The notes under the pieces: generated by a model
Databases searched by the model: none
What the model saw: only the letters and a program-made list of their open reading frames with translations
Told to the model about the DNA's origin: nothing
NCBI RefSeq assembly: GCF_013137895.1
Contig: NZ_CP053538.1
Coordinates: forward strand, 3,999,001 to 4,063,000
DNA length: 64,000 bases
Reading direction: 5' to 3'
Source: Hymenobacter taeanensis
Lineage (GTDB): Bacteria; Bacteroidota; Bacteroidia; Cytophagales; Hymenobacteraceae
Program-made: the position numbers and the translations under genes
Shown here: positions 17,711-26,568 of the stretch, in pieces
Position numbering within the stretch: the first letter of the stretch is position 1
Layout: every line of letters begins with the position of its first letter

Positions 17711-18580
17711 GTGACTGCACCCGCCCGCAAGCCCCTGATTCTGATATCCAACGACGACGGCATTACGGCCCCTGGCATTGCCACGCTGGTGCGCGTGATG
17801 AGTCGCATTGGCGAGGTAGTAGTAGTGGCTCCTAACTCGCCCCAGTCGGGGATGGGGCACGCTATTACCATTGGCCACCCGCTCCGCCTCGATGCCAGTA
17901 CTATTTTTGAGGGCATTGAGGCCTACGAGTGCAGCGGCACCCCCGCCGACTGCGTGAAGCTGGCCAAGCACTTTGTGCTGCGCGACCGGAGCCCCGACCT
18001 GGTAGTCTCAGGCATCAACCACGGCTCAAACTCCTCCGTGAATGTGCTGTACTCCGGCACTATGTCGGCGGCCATTGAGGCGGCTATTGAGGGGCTGCCT
18101 GCCATTGGGTTCTCGCTTTGCGAATACGGCCACGATGCCGATTTCTCTCACACTGAACCCTGGATTGAGCACCTGACCCGGCAGGCCCTGGAGCACGGGA
18201 TACCGCAGGGTACAGCCCTGAACATCAATATTCCCAAAAACTCCGAGACGCCCATCGCCGGAGCCCGCGTGTGTCGCCAGGCTCGGGCCAAGTGGCAGGA
18301 AGACTTCGACCTGCGCCACGACCCGCACCGCCGCCCATACTACTGGCTCATTGGGGAGTTTGTGAATTTAGACAAGGGTACCGATACCGATGAGTGGGCC
18401 CTGGCCAATAATTACATTTCCATTGTGCCCTGTCAATTTGATCTGACTGCGTTGCATGCCATTGGGGAAATGAACTCGCAGTGGGACTTATCTACCACTG
18501 TGCCGGCAAATGCGCAGCCGGCCCCCACGCAGGGCAGTGCCACCCCTGCACCCGGCGAGTCTGCTGAGGGGCTAGGCTAG
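17711..18580 (+). CDS. surE: 5'/3'-nucleotidase SurE
   Basis: 289 residues from GTG 17711 (a TTG at 17705 is the alternative). SurE is a metal-dependent nucleoside monophosphatase involved in stationary-phase survival. The signature ISNDDGITAPGI contains the metal-binding Asp pair; PNSPQSGMGHAIT, CSGTPADCV and SGINHGSNSS complete the active site. The usual length is 250-260; here the extra residues are a low-complexity Pro/Ala/Thr tail after the fold. A TACCTTTA box lies about 40 bases upstream. Confidence 0.95.
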   Translation: MTAPARKPLILISNDDGITAPGIATLVRVMSRIGEVVVVAPNSPQSGMGHAITIGHPLRLDASTIFEGIEAYECSGTPADCVKLAKHFVLRDRSPDLVVSGINHGSNSSVNVLYSGTMSAAIEAAIEGLPAIGFSLCEYGHDADFSHTEPWIEHLTRQALEHGIPQGTALNINIPKNSETPIAGARVCRQARAKWQEDFDLRHDPHRRPYYWLIGEFVNLDKGTDTDEWALANNYISIVPCQFDLTALHAIGEMNSQWDLSTTVPANAQPAPTQGSATPAPGESAEGLG

Positions 18581-18604
18581 GCCACTTCAGGCGCCTCGCT
18601 ACAT

Positions 18605-18704
18605 GCAAGCAGCCGTAGCGCTCCAGGTAACTACCACAATTTCAGCAAGCCGTTGCGCCTGGTGTAATGGAGGTGGTTGCCAGGAGCGCTACGGCTGTAT
18701 TTGC
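18605..18704. repeat. imperfect palindromic intergenic repeat (GTAGCGCT family)
   Basis: AGCCGTAGCGCTCC (18611-18624) pairs perfectly with GGAGCGCTACGGCT (18683-18696), and the pairing continues imperfectly inward (GGTAACTACCAC with GGTGGTTGCC) and outward (GCAA / TTGC). The same layout and related words (AGCGCT, CTACCAC, TTTCA, GGAGGTG) occur at 27993-28072. This looks like a REP-like or MITE-like dispersed element. Confidence 0.6.
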
Positions 18705-18722
18705 CTATGGTGTAGGTGCTTG

Positions 18723-18929
18723 CTACTTGGTTGCAGTATGGTGGTGCCCAGCATATAGGGCAGGGGGCACTGTAGTCACGTGCTTAATGGGAGCAACGTC
18801 GTGAATGGGTTTACGGATGATGGGGACGGCGGCAACCGGGGGGTGGGCAGGTGATGGTGGCTGCCGTAGCAGCAGCGCCAGCGCAGTTCCTGCAGCCAGT
18901 GCCAAAACCGCCAAAAGCAGCTTTTTCAT
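18723..18929 (-). CDS. small membrane-anchored protein downstream of a histidine kinase
   Basis: 68 residues from ATG 18929. A hydrophobic helix (MKKLLLAVLALAAGTALALL) is followed by a Pro/His-rich tail (PPSPAHPPVAAVP, then GHHHTATK). It may be an anchored periplasmic tail or a processed secretory peptide. It lies 72 bases downstream of the histidine kinase gene on the same strand, so it may belong to that operon. The His-rich end could bind metal, but this is only an inference. I know no family. Confidence 0.5.
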   Translation of the reverse strand: MKKLLLAVLALAAGTALALLLRQPPSPAHPPVAAVPIIRKPIHDVAPIKHVTTVPPALYAGHHHTATK

Positions 18930-19001
18930 GGGAAGGATGGGGCAAGGGCAACAATAGGTATAAGCTACCTCCGCCAACGTGAAGGATGCGTGAAACCGGC
19001 G

Positions 19002-20324
19002 TTATTTAAAGCGTAAGCTGAACGTTGTGCCCTTGCCCACTTCTGACTCTACGGTGAGGGTTGCCTTATGAAACTCAGCAATGGTTTTGGCAATGGGCAG
19101 GCCTAGGCCGTACCCTTCGGGGGCAGAAGCGCCCTTCTGGAACCGCCGGAAACGGTCAAATAAATGCGGTATGTTTTCGGGGGCAATGCCAGGCCCGGTA
19201 TCCGTAACCGAAACCGTGTAGCCACCCCCTTGATGCGGGCGGCCCACTACCGTAATGCTGCCGCCCCAGTTGTTGTACTTAATGGCGTTGCTGATCAGGT
19301 TAAACAGGAGCGTAAACAGCAAGGTGCGGTTGGCCTTGAGCAGCACGTAATCGGGCTGCAGATCTTCCAGTAGGTGCAGCTCCCGCTGGGCCAGCCGGTC
19401 TTCCAGCTCGTTAGTTACCTCGGCCAGCACGGTAGCAACCGATACCGTGTCTTCGCGCAGGTACTGCTCATTCTCGATGTTGGCAATGAGCAAGAGGGTC
19501 TTAACGGTATTGCGCAGGCGGTAAAGGGTCTTCTGCGAGTCAACGATCTTGAGTGAGTGCGCGTGGCCCAGCTCAGGGTCCTGGAGCATGTTCTCAAACC
19601 GCGACTGCAGGATGCTCACCGGGGTCAGCAACTCATGCGATACGTTTGACATAAACTCGCGCTCCTTCTCAAACGCCGACTGAATCTTGCGCATCATCTC
19701 GTTCAGGCTCTCATCCAGGCGCCGGAAGTCGGCAGTGTCCGTCTCGAGCGGAGTGTAGGAGAAGGCGGAGGGGTGGTGCACGCCTTCCAGCTTGCGCAGA
19801 ATCAGCTGGCGCAGGGGGCGTAGCAGGTAATGCGCAAAAGCCGCATCAGTACATACTGTAATCAGGGCCCCAATTACCAGTACCCACAGGGCCATGTGGC
19901 GCAGCGTGTCCGTGAGCAGCTCCACGGTGGCCAGTGAGGAGCCAATTTCCAGGCGGTACTCTTTCTGGTTGATATTGAAATTGTAGCTCAGAATCCGGAA
20001 ATCCTCAATCTCATTGTCTACCTGCCGGGGCTCGTCGAAAATGCGGTGCATGCCTGGCGGCTCGGTGGTTGCGGGCAGCGGAGTGAGCGTAATGTACTCC
20101 TGCTTCAGAATGTTGTAGTCGGCGTAGGCCTCTCCCTTCACAAACGCCGAGATACCATTGCGCCGGATGAGCTGCATTACTTCCGCTTGCTTCTCCAGCA
20201 GGCGCTGATCGGTGTGGCCTACCGCCACGCGGCTTACCACCGGCGGAATTACTACGGCACCCAATAACACCAGCAGCAGCTTTGAGAGGGCATTAAACAG
20301 GGCAAGCTTAGCCTCTAAACGCAT
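19002..20324 (-). CDS. sensor histidine kinase
   Basis: About 440 residues. Two membrane helices (about 10-30 and 160-180) enclose a periplasmic sensor region; a HAMP-like linker follows. The HisKA box is FMSNVSHELLTPVSI with the phosphoacceptor His at about 230. The ATPase domain has the N box NLISNAIKYN, the G1 box DTGPGI and the G2 box GYGLGLPIAK. It should autophosphorylate in response to an envelope signal and pass phosphate to the response regulator encoded just upstream (gap about 50 bases). ATG 20324 is used; a GTG at 20336 is possible. The signal is unknown. Confidence 0.93.
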   Translation of the reverse strand: MRLEAKLALFNALSKLLLVLLGAVVIPPVVSRVAVGHTDQRLLEKQAEVMQLIRRNGISAFVKGEAYADYNILKQEYITLTPLPATTEPPGMHRIFDEPRQVDNEIEDFRILSYNFNINQKEYRLEIGSSLATVELLTDTLRHMALWVLVIGALITVCTDAAFAHYLLRPLRQLILRKLEGVHHPSAFSYTPLETDTADFRRLDESLNEMMRKIQSAFEKEREFMSNVSHELLTPVSILQSRFENMLQDPELGHAHSLKIVDSQKTLYRLRNTVKTLLLIANIENEQYLREDTVSVATVLAEVTNELEDRLAQRELHLLEDLQPDYVLLKANRTLLFTLLFNLISNAIKYNNWGGSITVVGRPHQGGGYTVSVTDTGPGIAPENIPHLFDRFRRFQKGASAPEGYGLGLPIAKTIAEFHKATLTVESEVGKGTTFSLRFK

Positions 20325-20372
20325 GCGCACATACACTAGTGAAATAAGGAACGGAGTTCAGGAATGCCACAA

Positions 20373-21059
20373 TTAGCTGGGCTCGGCTACGCGGTAACCA
20401 ATACCTCGCACGGTTTCCAGAAAGTCGGCGGGAGCAAACTGGCTGAGCTTTTTACGAATATTCTTGATGTGCACATCAATGTAATTGGAGTCGGAATCGT
20501 CTTCCAGCACGTTGCCCCATAGGTGCTCACCTAACTGCAGGCGCGTAAGCACGCGGTTTTTATGCAGCAGCAGATAGTGGAGCAAATCAAACTCCTTTTT
20601 GGTCAGCGACACATCTTGTCCATTGTAGCGTAACGTGCGGCCCGTGGCATCCAGCTGGAACCCATCACCGAACAGCATTTCCTGGCGTTTCAGGCCAAAC
20701 TTGCGGCGCATAATGGCCTGCATGCGGCTTTGCAGCTCCAGCAGCGAGAAAGGTTTGGGCAGATAATCATCAGCGCCCAAATCTAGGCCCCTGATTCGGT
20801 CATCGAGGGCGCCGCGGGCCGTCAGGATGATGAAGGAGGCCTCCTGCTTGTCGTTCTGGCGGGCCTCGCGCAGCAGCTCCAGGCCGTCACCATCGGGCAG
20901 GCCCAGGTCAAGCAGCACAAAGTCGTAACTGTTCACAAAGATCTTCTCGGAAGCCTCCGCAAAGGTGAAGGCCGAGTCGACGAGGTACTGAGACTGCAGT
21001 AGAAACTGCTGCACTTCCTGGTGCAGGCTTTTTTCGTCTTCTACAATAAGAACGTGCAT
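20373..21059 (-). CDS. OmpR/PhoB-family response regulator
   Basis: 228 residues. The receiver domain has the acidic pair in VEDEKS, the phosphoacceptor D51 in LLDLGLPDGDG, and the conserved Lys in LPKPFSL. The C-terminal winged-helix DNA-binding domain runs from about 130 (LTKKEFDLLHYLLLHKNRVLTR to the recognition helix region VDVHIKNIRKKL). It is first in a two-gene operon with the histidine kinase. Nearby targets cannot be inferred. Confidence 0.95.
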   Translation of the reverse strand: MHVLIVEDEKSLHQEVQQFLLQSQYLVDSAFTFAEASEKIFVNSYDFVLLDLGLPDGDGLELLREARQNDKQEASFIILTARGALDDRIRGLDLGADDYLPKPFSLLELQSRMQAIMRRKFGLKRQEMLFGDGFQLDATGRTLRYNGQDVSLTKKEFDLLHYLLLHKNRVLTRLQLGEHLWGNVLEDDSDSNYIDVHIKNIRKKLSQFAPADFLETVRGIGYRVAEPS

Positions 21060-21169
21060 AGAGACCTAGAGAAGTAGTTGATGCTGCAACATACGTACCC
21101 CAGGCGTGAAGAGTGCATGAACGGAGCAGGTGGGCGGCGCTAATTTTACCGGTCCAAGGCCGCCGTGGC

Positions 21170-21177
21170 TACTTTTG
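21170..21177 (+). promoter_or_regulatory. promoter -7 box TACTTTTG
   Basis: Perfect TAnnTTTG match upstream of the glycosyltransferase at 21244. Confidence 0.5.
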
Positions 21178-21243
21178 GGCCGCTGCCCGGTATCCTGCTG
21201 GCCCTAACCGACGTATTTGCCTCCTGACGCATTCTATATTCCC

Positions 21244-21984
21244 GTGAGCCACGCCAACTCTCCGTCCTCGGCTGCGGCGCCGGCCCTGGTGAGCATCATC
21301 ATCCCAACTTACAACGAGGCTCCCGGCATTGCCGGGCTGCTAGGCCACCTGCGGGCAGCTGCCGGCCCCGGCGAGGCAGTAGAAATACTGGTGGCCGACT
21401 GCAACAGCCCCGATGGCACCGCCCAGCTTGCCCGGCAGGCCGGTGCCCGAGTTGTAACCTGTGCCCGTAAGGGCCGGGCGGCTCAGCTAAACGCGGGTGC
21501 GGCGGCGGCTGAGGGCAGCATCCTGTACTTCTTGCACGCCGATACGTACCCGCCCCCTGACTTTCTAACCCATATTCGGGCGGCCGTGGCGGCCGGCGCT
21601 GGCAGTGGCTGCTTTCGGCTCCGCTTCAACGATACCCACTGGTTTCTGCGCGCCAACGCCTGGTGTACCCGCTTTGATATTGACCTGATTCGGTTCGGCG
21701 ACCAAAGTCTGTTTGTGCAGCGCCCGGTGTTCGCGCAAGCCGGTGGCTTTCGGGAAGACCTGCTGGTTATGGAGGACCAGGAAATTATTGGCCGCCTGCG
21801 GAAGGCGGGGCCGTTTCGGGTGTTGCCACAGGCCGTAGAAACCTCCGCCCGCAAGTACCATGATAATGGCGTGTTCCGGCTGCAGGGCCTTTTTACCCTC
21901 ATTGCCGTGTTGCATTGGCTGGGCGTATCGCAGGCCCGGTTAGTACGCCTCTACCGCCGGTTTATTCGGCAGGGCAAAATGTAG
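21244..21984 (+). CDS. family 2 glycosyltransferase, TIGR04283-like
   Basis: 246 residues from GTG 21244 (MSHANSPSS); a TTG at 21217 is the alternative. The GT-A fold starts VSIIIPTYNEAPGI, then VADCNSPDGT, the segment CARKGRAAQLNAGA and the metal-binding FLHADTYPP. GGFREDLLVMEDQEIIGRL supplies the acceptor/catalytic part. This combination matches the small soluble glycosyltransferases called rSAM/selenodomain-associated transferase 2. The natural acceptor is not established for the family. It is convergent with the ABC transporter operon and stands alone. Confidence 0.85.
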   Translation: MSHANSPSSAAAPALVSIIIPTYNEAPGIAGLLGHLRAAAGPGEAVEILVADCNSPDGTAQLARQAGARVVTCARKGRAAQLNAGAAAAEGSILYFLHADTYPPPDFLTHIRAAVAAGAGSGCFRLRFNDTHWFLRANAWCTRFDIDLIRFGDQSLFVQRPVFAQAGGFREDLLVMEDQEIIGRLRKAGPFRVLPQAVETSARKYHDNGVFRLQGLFTLIAVLHWLGVSQARLVRLYRRFIRQGKM

Positions 21985-22002
21985 ACTCTAGTGCTAAGGT
22001 GC

Positions 22003-23565
22003 TTACTTGCGAAGGAAGGCACTCAACTCTGAAACCGAGGCAATGCCTAACTGCTCAGCCTGCTGGCGGCGCATAAGCAGGGCGTAAGTGTTATTGAAGC
22101 CCAAAGGTGCCAGCCATTCCAGCCCGTAGCGCCGCCTGAATTCTTGCCGCACGTAGGCCAGTACTGCCCCCGGCCGGCCGCCTAGCGAGTCAATAGCCGC
22201 TTGCGCAGGCTGCAGCACCACCAGCAGCCCTGTGCCTGTGTACTCGGGGTAGAGGTCGATGGAGCCGGCGCGCAGGGCCTCAAAGCAAATACTGGTGCCT
22301 CCTAGGCCAGTTTTAGAATCCACATCGAGGCCGGTGTAGCCCCGAATAAGCGCTTCGTACATCTCAGCCAGAATGTACTGCTCGGCAAAGATCTTGGAAC
22401 CCAGCCGGATAGTACCACCGGCCACCGGCAATGGGTCGTGCCACAGGCCCCGCTGGTGCAGAAAGGCGTGGGCTACGGCCCGGGGAGTTTCGTGCAGATA
22501 GTCAACGCGGTAGTTAAGCTCCGTCATCACAGAGTCAGAAATCTGCCCTTCCAGCTTGGCCAGCACCGGTGTTAGCTCCGGGTGCTGAGCCAAGGTTTCG
22601 GCCCGCACCACGGGCGCCGCCTGGTAAGGTGGGAAGGCTTGGCGGTCGTCACGCAGCACGCGCAGGTCGTAGGCCCTGATGCGCCCATCGGTGGAGTAGC
22701 CGTCAATGACGTCAACATCGCCCTGGTGGGCCGCCTCATACACCAACGCCGGGGCCAGCACTACTGAGGCCGTGCGGAGGCCATACTTCTGCTGCAGCCC
22801 CGGCAAGCCATCGGCCCGGCCCACAAACTCCGGGCTGAACCCGGCTAGCAGGCGGCTGGTGGCGCGCGGCAGCAGGTACAGCCCCGCCAAAATGGGCAGC
22901 ACGAGTAGCAGAGCCTGGCCTACGCGCACCAACCGCCGCACCGGCTGGCGTTGCAACAGTGCTAGGGCACCATCAAAAGCCAATGCCAGCGCTGCGGCCG
23001 GAATTGCACCGGCCAAAATCATGGCAGGGTTATTCAGGGCAATACCCCCGAATATGAATTCGCCTAGGCCACCCGCCGCTATGTACGCGGCCAGGGTAGC
23101 TACGCCCACGTTGATTACGGCTGCCGTGCGAATACCCGCAAACAACACGGGTAAGGCCAGCGGCAACTCTACCCGGCGCAGCACCTGTTTATCGGTCAGG
23201 CCCAGGCCGCGGGCGGCATCCACCACAGCCGCATCCACGCCCTGAATGCCCGCTACGGTATTACGCACAATGGGCAGCAGCGCATACAGGAACAACGCAA
23301 AAATGGCGGGCCCTGGCCCAATCCCTAATGCCGGAATCAGGAAGCCTAACAAGGCAATGCTGGGTATGGTTTGCAGGATACTGGCGCCGCCTAGCACCCA
23401 GGGAGCCAGCTTAGGGCGGCGCGTAACTAGTAGGCCTAGGGGCACGCCAAGCAGTACGCCAAGCAGGAGGGAAGCGGCCGTTAGGCCGATGTGCTGGAGG
23501 GTTTGCTGGCCTAGCTTATCGGCTTGAGCGTGCCAGAAAGCCAGGAGTTCGGTGAGCGTATTCAT
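22003..23565 (-). CDS. osmoprotectant ABC transporter permease fused to a circularly permuted binding domain
   Basis: 520 residues. Residues 20-232 are an OpuB/ProW-type permease with five or six helices and the EAA loop DAARGLGLTDKQVLRRVELP that docks the ATPase. The rest is an OpuBC/ProX-type substrate-binding domain, but with its halves swapped: the normally second half (ADGLPGLQQKYG, DGYSTDGRIRAYDL, FPPYQAAP, NYRVD; residues 242-378) comes first, and the normally first half (LGSKIFAEQYILAEM, GLGGTSICFEAL, YPEYTGTGL, GFNNTYALLM; 385-520) comes last and ends the protein. It should capture glycine betaine, choline or a similar compatible solute in the periplasm. It overlaps the ATPase gene by four bases (ATGA), so they form one operon with the ATPase first. 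Confidence 0.9.
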   Translation of the reverse strand: MNTLTELLAFWHAQADKLGQQTLQHIGLTAASLLLGVLLGVPLGLLVTRRPKLAPWVLGGASILQTIPSIALLGFLIPALGIGPGPAIFALFLYALLPIVRNTVAGIQGVDAAVVDAARGLGLTDKQVLRRVELPLALPVLFAGIRTAAVINVGVATLAAYIAAGGLGEFIFGGIALNNPAMILAGAIPAAALALAFDGALALLQRQPVRRLVRVGQALLLVLPILAGLYLLPRATSRLLAGFSPEFVGRADGLPGLQQKYGLRTASVVLAPALVYEAAHQGDVDVIDGYSTDGRIRAYDLRVLRDDRQAFPPYQAAPVVRAETLAQHPELTPVLAKLEGQISDSVMTELNYRVDYLHETPRAVAHAFLHQRGLWHDPLPVAGGTIRLGSKIFAEQYILAEMYEALIRGYTGLDVDSKTGLGGTSICFEALRAGSIDLYPEYTGTGLLVVLQPAQAAIDSLGGRPGAVLAYVRQEFRRRYGLEWLAPLGFNNTYALLMRRQQAEQLGIASVSELSAFLRK

Positions 23566-24605
23566 ACAGTATGCGCCTGTTGGAGAGCCTGGCCAAAAGC
23601 CGTCATAAGCCCGGGCATCGTAAGGGGCAGAAGGGTTGCTGCGGGGCTTGGTTTTTCTGACTCAACCCACGCCACTGTTTCTTCGGCAGGGTTAGGTTGA
23701 TTGGCCGCCAAAGCGCTTAGTACTTCAATAGCTTGTTGAACTGAAGCACTAAGTGGAAGTGTGTTATCGGTTGATATGTAATTGTTTATTGCTGGTTTTT
23801 CGTGCCCAGAACCGATGTGTGCCAATACGTCAGCCAGCCGGAGTGTGCGTAGTTGTAAGGAGAGTTGCTCGGCCTCAAAGAAGGTGCGCACAAAATCATT
23901 GGCTGGCCGGAATAGCAGCTCACGTGGAGTGCCTAATTGCTGCACCTGACCGGCATTCAGGAGCATAATCCGGTCGGCTAATTCAAAGGCCTCGGTTACA
24001 TCGTGAGTCACCAGTACCACGGTCTTGCGCCGCAGTTCTTCCAGCTCCCGAAACTCCCTTCTGATGCTGGCGCGGGTTATGGGGTCGAGGGCCCCGAAGG
24101 GCTCATCCAGTAGAATGATGGGAGGGTCGGCAGCCAGGGCCCGGGCCAGCCCAACCCGTTGCTGCTGCCCGCCGGAGAGTTGGTGCGGGTACTGTCCGGC
24201 AAACCGATCGGGGGGCAGGTGCAGCCGCTCCAACAACTCCTGGGTGCGGGTAGTAACCTGGTCGGGCGCGTGGCCTAGCAGCCGCGGCACTACTCCCACG
24301 TTTTCGGCCACGGTGTAGTGGGGCAGCAGGCCTACCTGCTGAATCACGTAGCCAATGCCGCGGCGTAGCTCGGCGGCCGGCTGGGTACGTACATCCTGCC
24401 CATGAATGGCTACGTGCCCGGAATCGGGCTCTACCAAACGGTTAAGCATACGCAGCAGTGTGGTTTTGCCGCAGCCGCTGGGCCCCAGCAGCACGAGCGT
24501 TTCACCAGCGGGGAGCTCAAATGAAACGTTCTGCACCACCGTGTGGGAGCCGTAGCGCTTGCTGAGCTGGTGGGCTTGAATGGCAGTGGGAGGGGAAGAG
24601 GTCAC
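23562..24605 (-). CDS. osmoprotectant ABC transporter ATP-binding protein
   Basis: 347 residues. It powers the permease/binding fusion encoded downstream. The ATPase domain is complete: Walker [11 protein letters not shown] loop [12 protein letters not shown], signature LSGGQQQR, Walker [13 protein letters not shown] and switch His in VTHD. This is the OpuA/ProV class (the [10 protein letters not shown] loop is typical). After about residue 245 an extra 100 residues follow; these do not show the paired CBS pattern of ProV proteins, so ionic-strength sensing by CBS domains is not supported. The stop overlaps the next start by four bases. Confidence 0.92.
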   Translation of the reverse strand: MTSSPPTAIQAHQLSKRYGSHTVVQNVSFELPAGETLVLLGPSGCGKTTLLRMLNRLVEPDSGHVAIHGQDVRTQPAAELRRGIGYVIQQVGLLPHYTVAENVGVVPRLLGHAPDQVTTRTQELLERLHLPPDRFAGQYPHQLSGGQQQRVGLARALAADPPIILLDEPFGALDPITRASIRREFRELEELRRKTVVLVTHDVTEAFELADRIMLLNAGQVQQLGTPRELLFRPANDFVRTFFEAEQLSLQLRTLRLADVLAHIGSGHEKPAINNYISTDNTLPLSASVQQAIEVLSALAANQPNPAEETVAWVESEKPSPAATLLPLTMPGLMTAFGQALQQAHTV

Positions 24606-24771
24606 GCGCAGGGGCTGGTTTACGAACCATGAAAGGTAGAAGGGAATCTTGAGATAGTGATCTTAAAGCTTTGGCCACGCTGTTTTGCTGAGGCCAGTAG
24701 GCCAGGCTTGGGCCGCACCTGGCCTAGTGTGTATCTTGCCCACTTGCAACCCAACTTCTCCCACCTCCAGT

Positions 24772-25770
24772 ATGAAAAAAGTTCTTCTTAGCCTGCTGCC
24801 CGTTCTTTGGCTGGGCATAGTTAAGCCCGCTGTTGCCCAGGTATATACCGCCTCCGACCCGCTGGCGCATACCTACTCTATTGTAGCCCGCGACCCGCAA
24901 ACCGGCGACTTTGCCGTGGCCGTGCAAAGCCACTGGTTTTCAGTGGGCACATCCGTCAGTTGGGCTGAGGCCGGAGTAGGCGCCGTGGCTACGCAGTCTT
25001 TCACCAACAAATCATTTGGCCCGCGCGGCCTGGCCCTGCTGAAAAGTGGTAAGTCGGCCCAGGAGGCCCTTGATGAGCTGCTGCGCACGGATGAAGGCCG
25101 CGACGTTCGGCAGGTAGCCATAGTCGATAACCAAGGGCGTGTGGCTACTCATACCGGTGCTAAGTGCATTGATATGGCTGGGCACCGCCAAGGCAGTCAG
25201 TTTTCGGTGCAGGCTAATATGATGCTCAACAATACGGTGCCCGCCGCCATGCAGAAAGCGTATGAGCAAAATGCCAAGTTGCCCTTCGCTGAGCGGGTGG
25301 TATCGGCGCTACAGGCTGCCCAGGCCGCTGGCGGCGACATACGGGGGCGGCAGTCGGCGGCCCTGCTGGTGGTGCGCGCCAAAGCCACTGATGCCCCCTG
25401 GACCGACCGCCTCATTGACCTGCGCGTAGATGATGCCGCCGAGCCCCTGCGCGAGCTAAGCCGCCTGCTGAGCTTACACCGGGCCTATGAGCACATGAAT
25501 GCCGGTGACCTGGCCGTGGAGAAAAACGACGTGCCGGGCGCCATCCGGGAGTATGAAGCCGCCGAAAAGCTTTTCCCACAAAACCTGGAAATGAAGTACT
25601 GGCACGCCATCAGCCTGGCCAATAAGCAACAGGTACCCGCTGCCCTCAAACTGCTGGCTCCTATTTTCAAGCAAGACCCTAACTGGCGCACGCTCACGCA
25701 ACGCCTTCCCAAAGTAGGCCTGCTGACCGTTACTGATGCGGAGCTGAAACAGATACTGGCCCTTAAATAG
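24772..25770 (+). CDS. exported DUF1028 protein with C-terminal TPR-like tail
   Basis: 332 residues from ATG 24772, which begins a signal peptide (MKKVLLSLLPVLWLGIVKPA, cut near VAQ). The frame is open to 24685, but the -7-like TATCTTGC at 24732-24739 lies between. Residues 25-225 match DUF1028, an Ntn-hydrolase-like family: HTYSIVARDPQTGDFAVAVQ, AGVGAVATQSF, HTGAKCIDMAG and QANMMLNN. The C-terminal 100 residues (NAGDLAVEKNDVPGAIREYE, then EMKYWHAISLANKQ) look like two or three TPR helices. The family's reaction is unknown to me; an autoprocessed periplasmic hydrolase is a guess. It is monocistronic. Confidence 0.85.
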   Translation: MKKVLLSLLPVLWLGIVKPAVAQVYTASDPLAHTYSIVARDPQTGDFAVAVQSHWFSVGTSVSWAEAGVGAVATQSFTNKSFGPRGLALLKSGKSAQEALDELLRTDEGRDVRQVAIVDNQGRVATHTGAKCIDMAGHRQGSQFSVQANMMLNNTVPAAMQKAYEQNAKLPFAERVVSALQAAQAAGGDIRGRQSAALLVVRAKATDAPWTDRLIDLRVDDAAEPLRELSRLLSLHRAYEHMNAGDLAVEKNDVPGAIREYEAAEKLFPQNLEMKYWHAISLANKQQVPAALKLLAPIFKQDPNWRTLTQRLPKVGLLTVTDAELKQILALK

Positions 25771-25776
25771 ACTTCC

Positions 25777-25824
25777 TGCGCGGCAGGGTGGCCTAGCTGC
25801 GCAGCTAAGCCACCCTACTGCGCA
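25777..25824. repeat. imperfect palindrome between two genes
   Basis: TGCGCGGCAGGGTGGC (25777-25792) faces GCCACCCTACTGCGCA (25809-25824). There is no T run, so it is not a typical terminator, though it could end transcription of the DUF1028 gene. Confidence 0.5.
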
Positions 25825-25865
25825 CTAGTTCACCACTTTGACTTTTGTAGACTCTAAGAGTTAGG

Positions 25866-26420
25866 ATGAAAAACCTCCTGAACCCATTGTGTTGGTTGCT
25901 GCCACTCGTAACCCTGCTAAGCAGCTGCGGCGGCTCGGCGCACTTGCGCTCCGTTGGTAGCCCCACTACCGTATATATAGCTCGGCACGCCGAGAAAGAC
26001 CCAACGCCTGGCCTCGCCGACCCAGCCCTGACCGAGGTAGGGCAGCAACGGGCGCAGGCCTTGCGTGAAGAGCTCACAAAAGCACCCAAGCCAGTGTCTG
26101 TCATCTTCAGCACTAACACTCTCCGGACCCGCACTACGGCCATGCCGCTGGCCACCCAGTTGCAGGTTCCAGTTGAGGTGTATGATGCCCGCCAGCTGCC
26201 CGCTCTGGCTGCCCGCATCCGGCGCGACTACCCTGGTAAGGCCGTGTTGGTAGTAGGCCACTCCAACACCATTCTTGAAACGGTAGAGGCCCTTGGTGCG
26301 CCGCGGCCCGTGCCCACCGTTGCCGACAACGAGTACAATTACTTCCTGGAGGTGACCATGCCCCGGGACTCTACTAAGACTCCTACCGCCGTTGCGCGCC
26401 GCTACGGTGCCGGCAAATAA
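25866..26420 (+). CDS. histidine phosphatase-family lipoprotein
   Basis: 184 residues. A lipoprotein signal peptide ends LLSSCGGS, so the protein is anchored by Cys at about residue 20. The histidine phosphatase (phosphoglycerate mutase-like) core follows: RHAEK with the phosphoacceptor His, the conserved Arg in NTLRTRTTA, and the second His in VVGHSNTI. The usual motif is RHG; RHAEK is common in the SixA-like and exported subgroup. The substrate, a phosphorylated metabolite or peptide in the envelope, is unknown. It precedes the M28 peptidase gene by 150 bases. Confidence 0.85.
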   Translation: MKNLLNPLCWLLPLVTLLSSCGGSAHLRSVGSPTTVYIARHAEKDPTPGLADPALTEVGQQRAQALREELTKAPKPVSVIFSTNTLRTRTTAMPLATQLQVPVEVYDARQLPALAARIRRDYPGKAVLVVGHSNTILETVEALGAPRPVPTVADNEYNYFLEVTMPRDSTKTPTAVARRYGAGK

Positions 26421-26568
26421 GGGGTGAGCCATTAGCACTGATGGCGTTATTTCGCTGAAGGAGGCTTAGGCCAATTCTTGGGGCAACGTTGGCCACTGCC
26501 TGCAACCTGCTCAACATTTTCGCTTCTATTCCGCACTTTTGTTCGCATACCTCTTCCTGTTCCATTTT

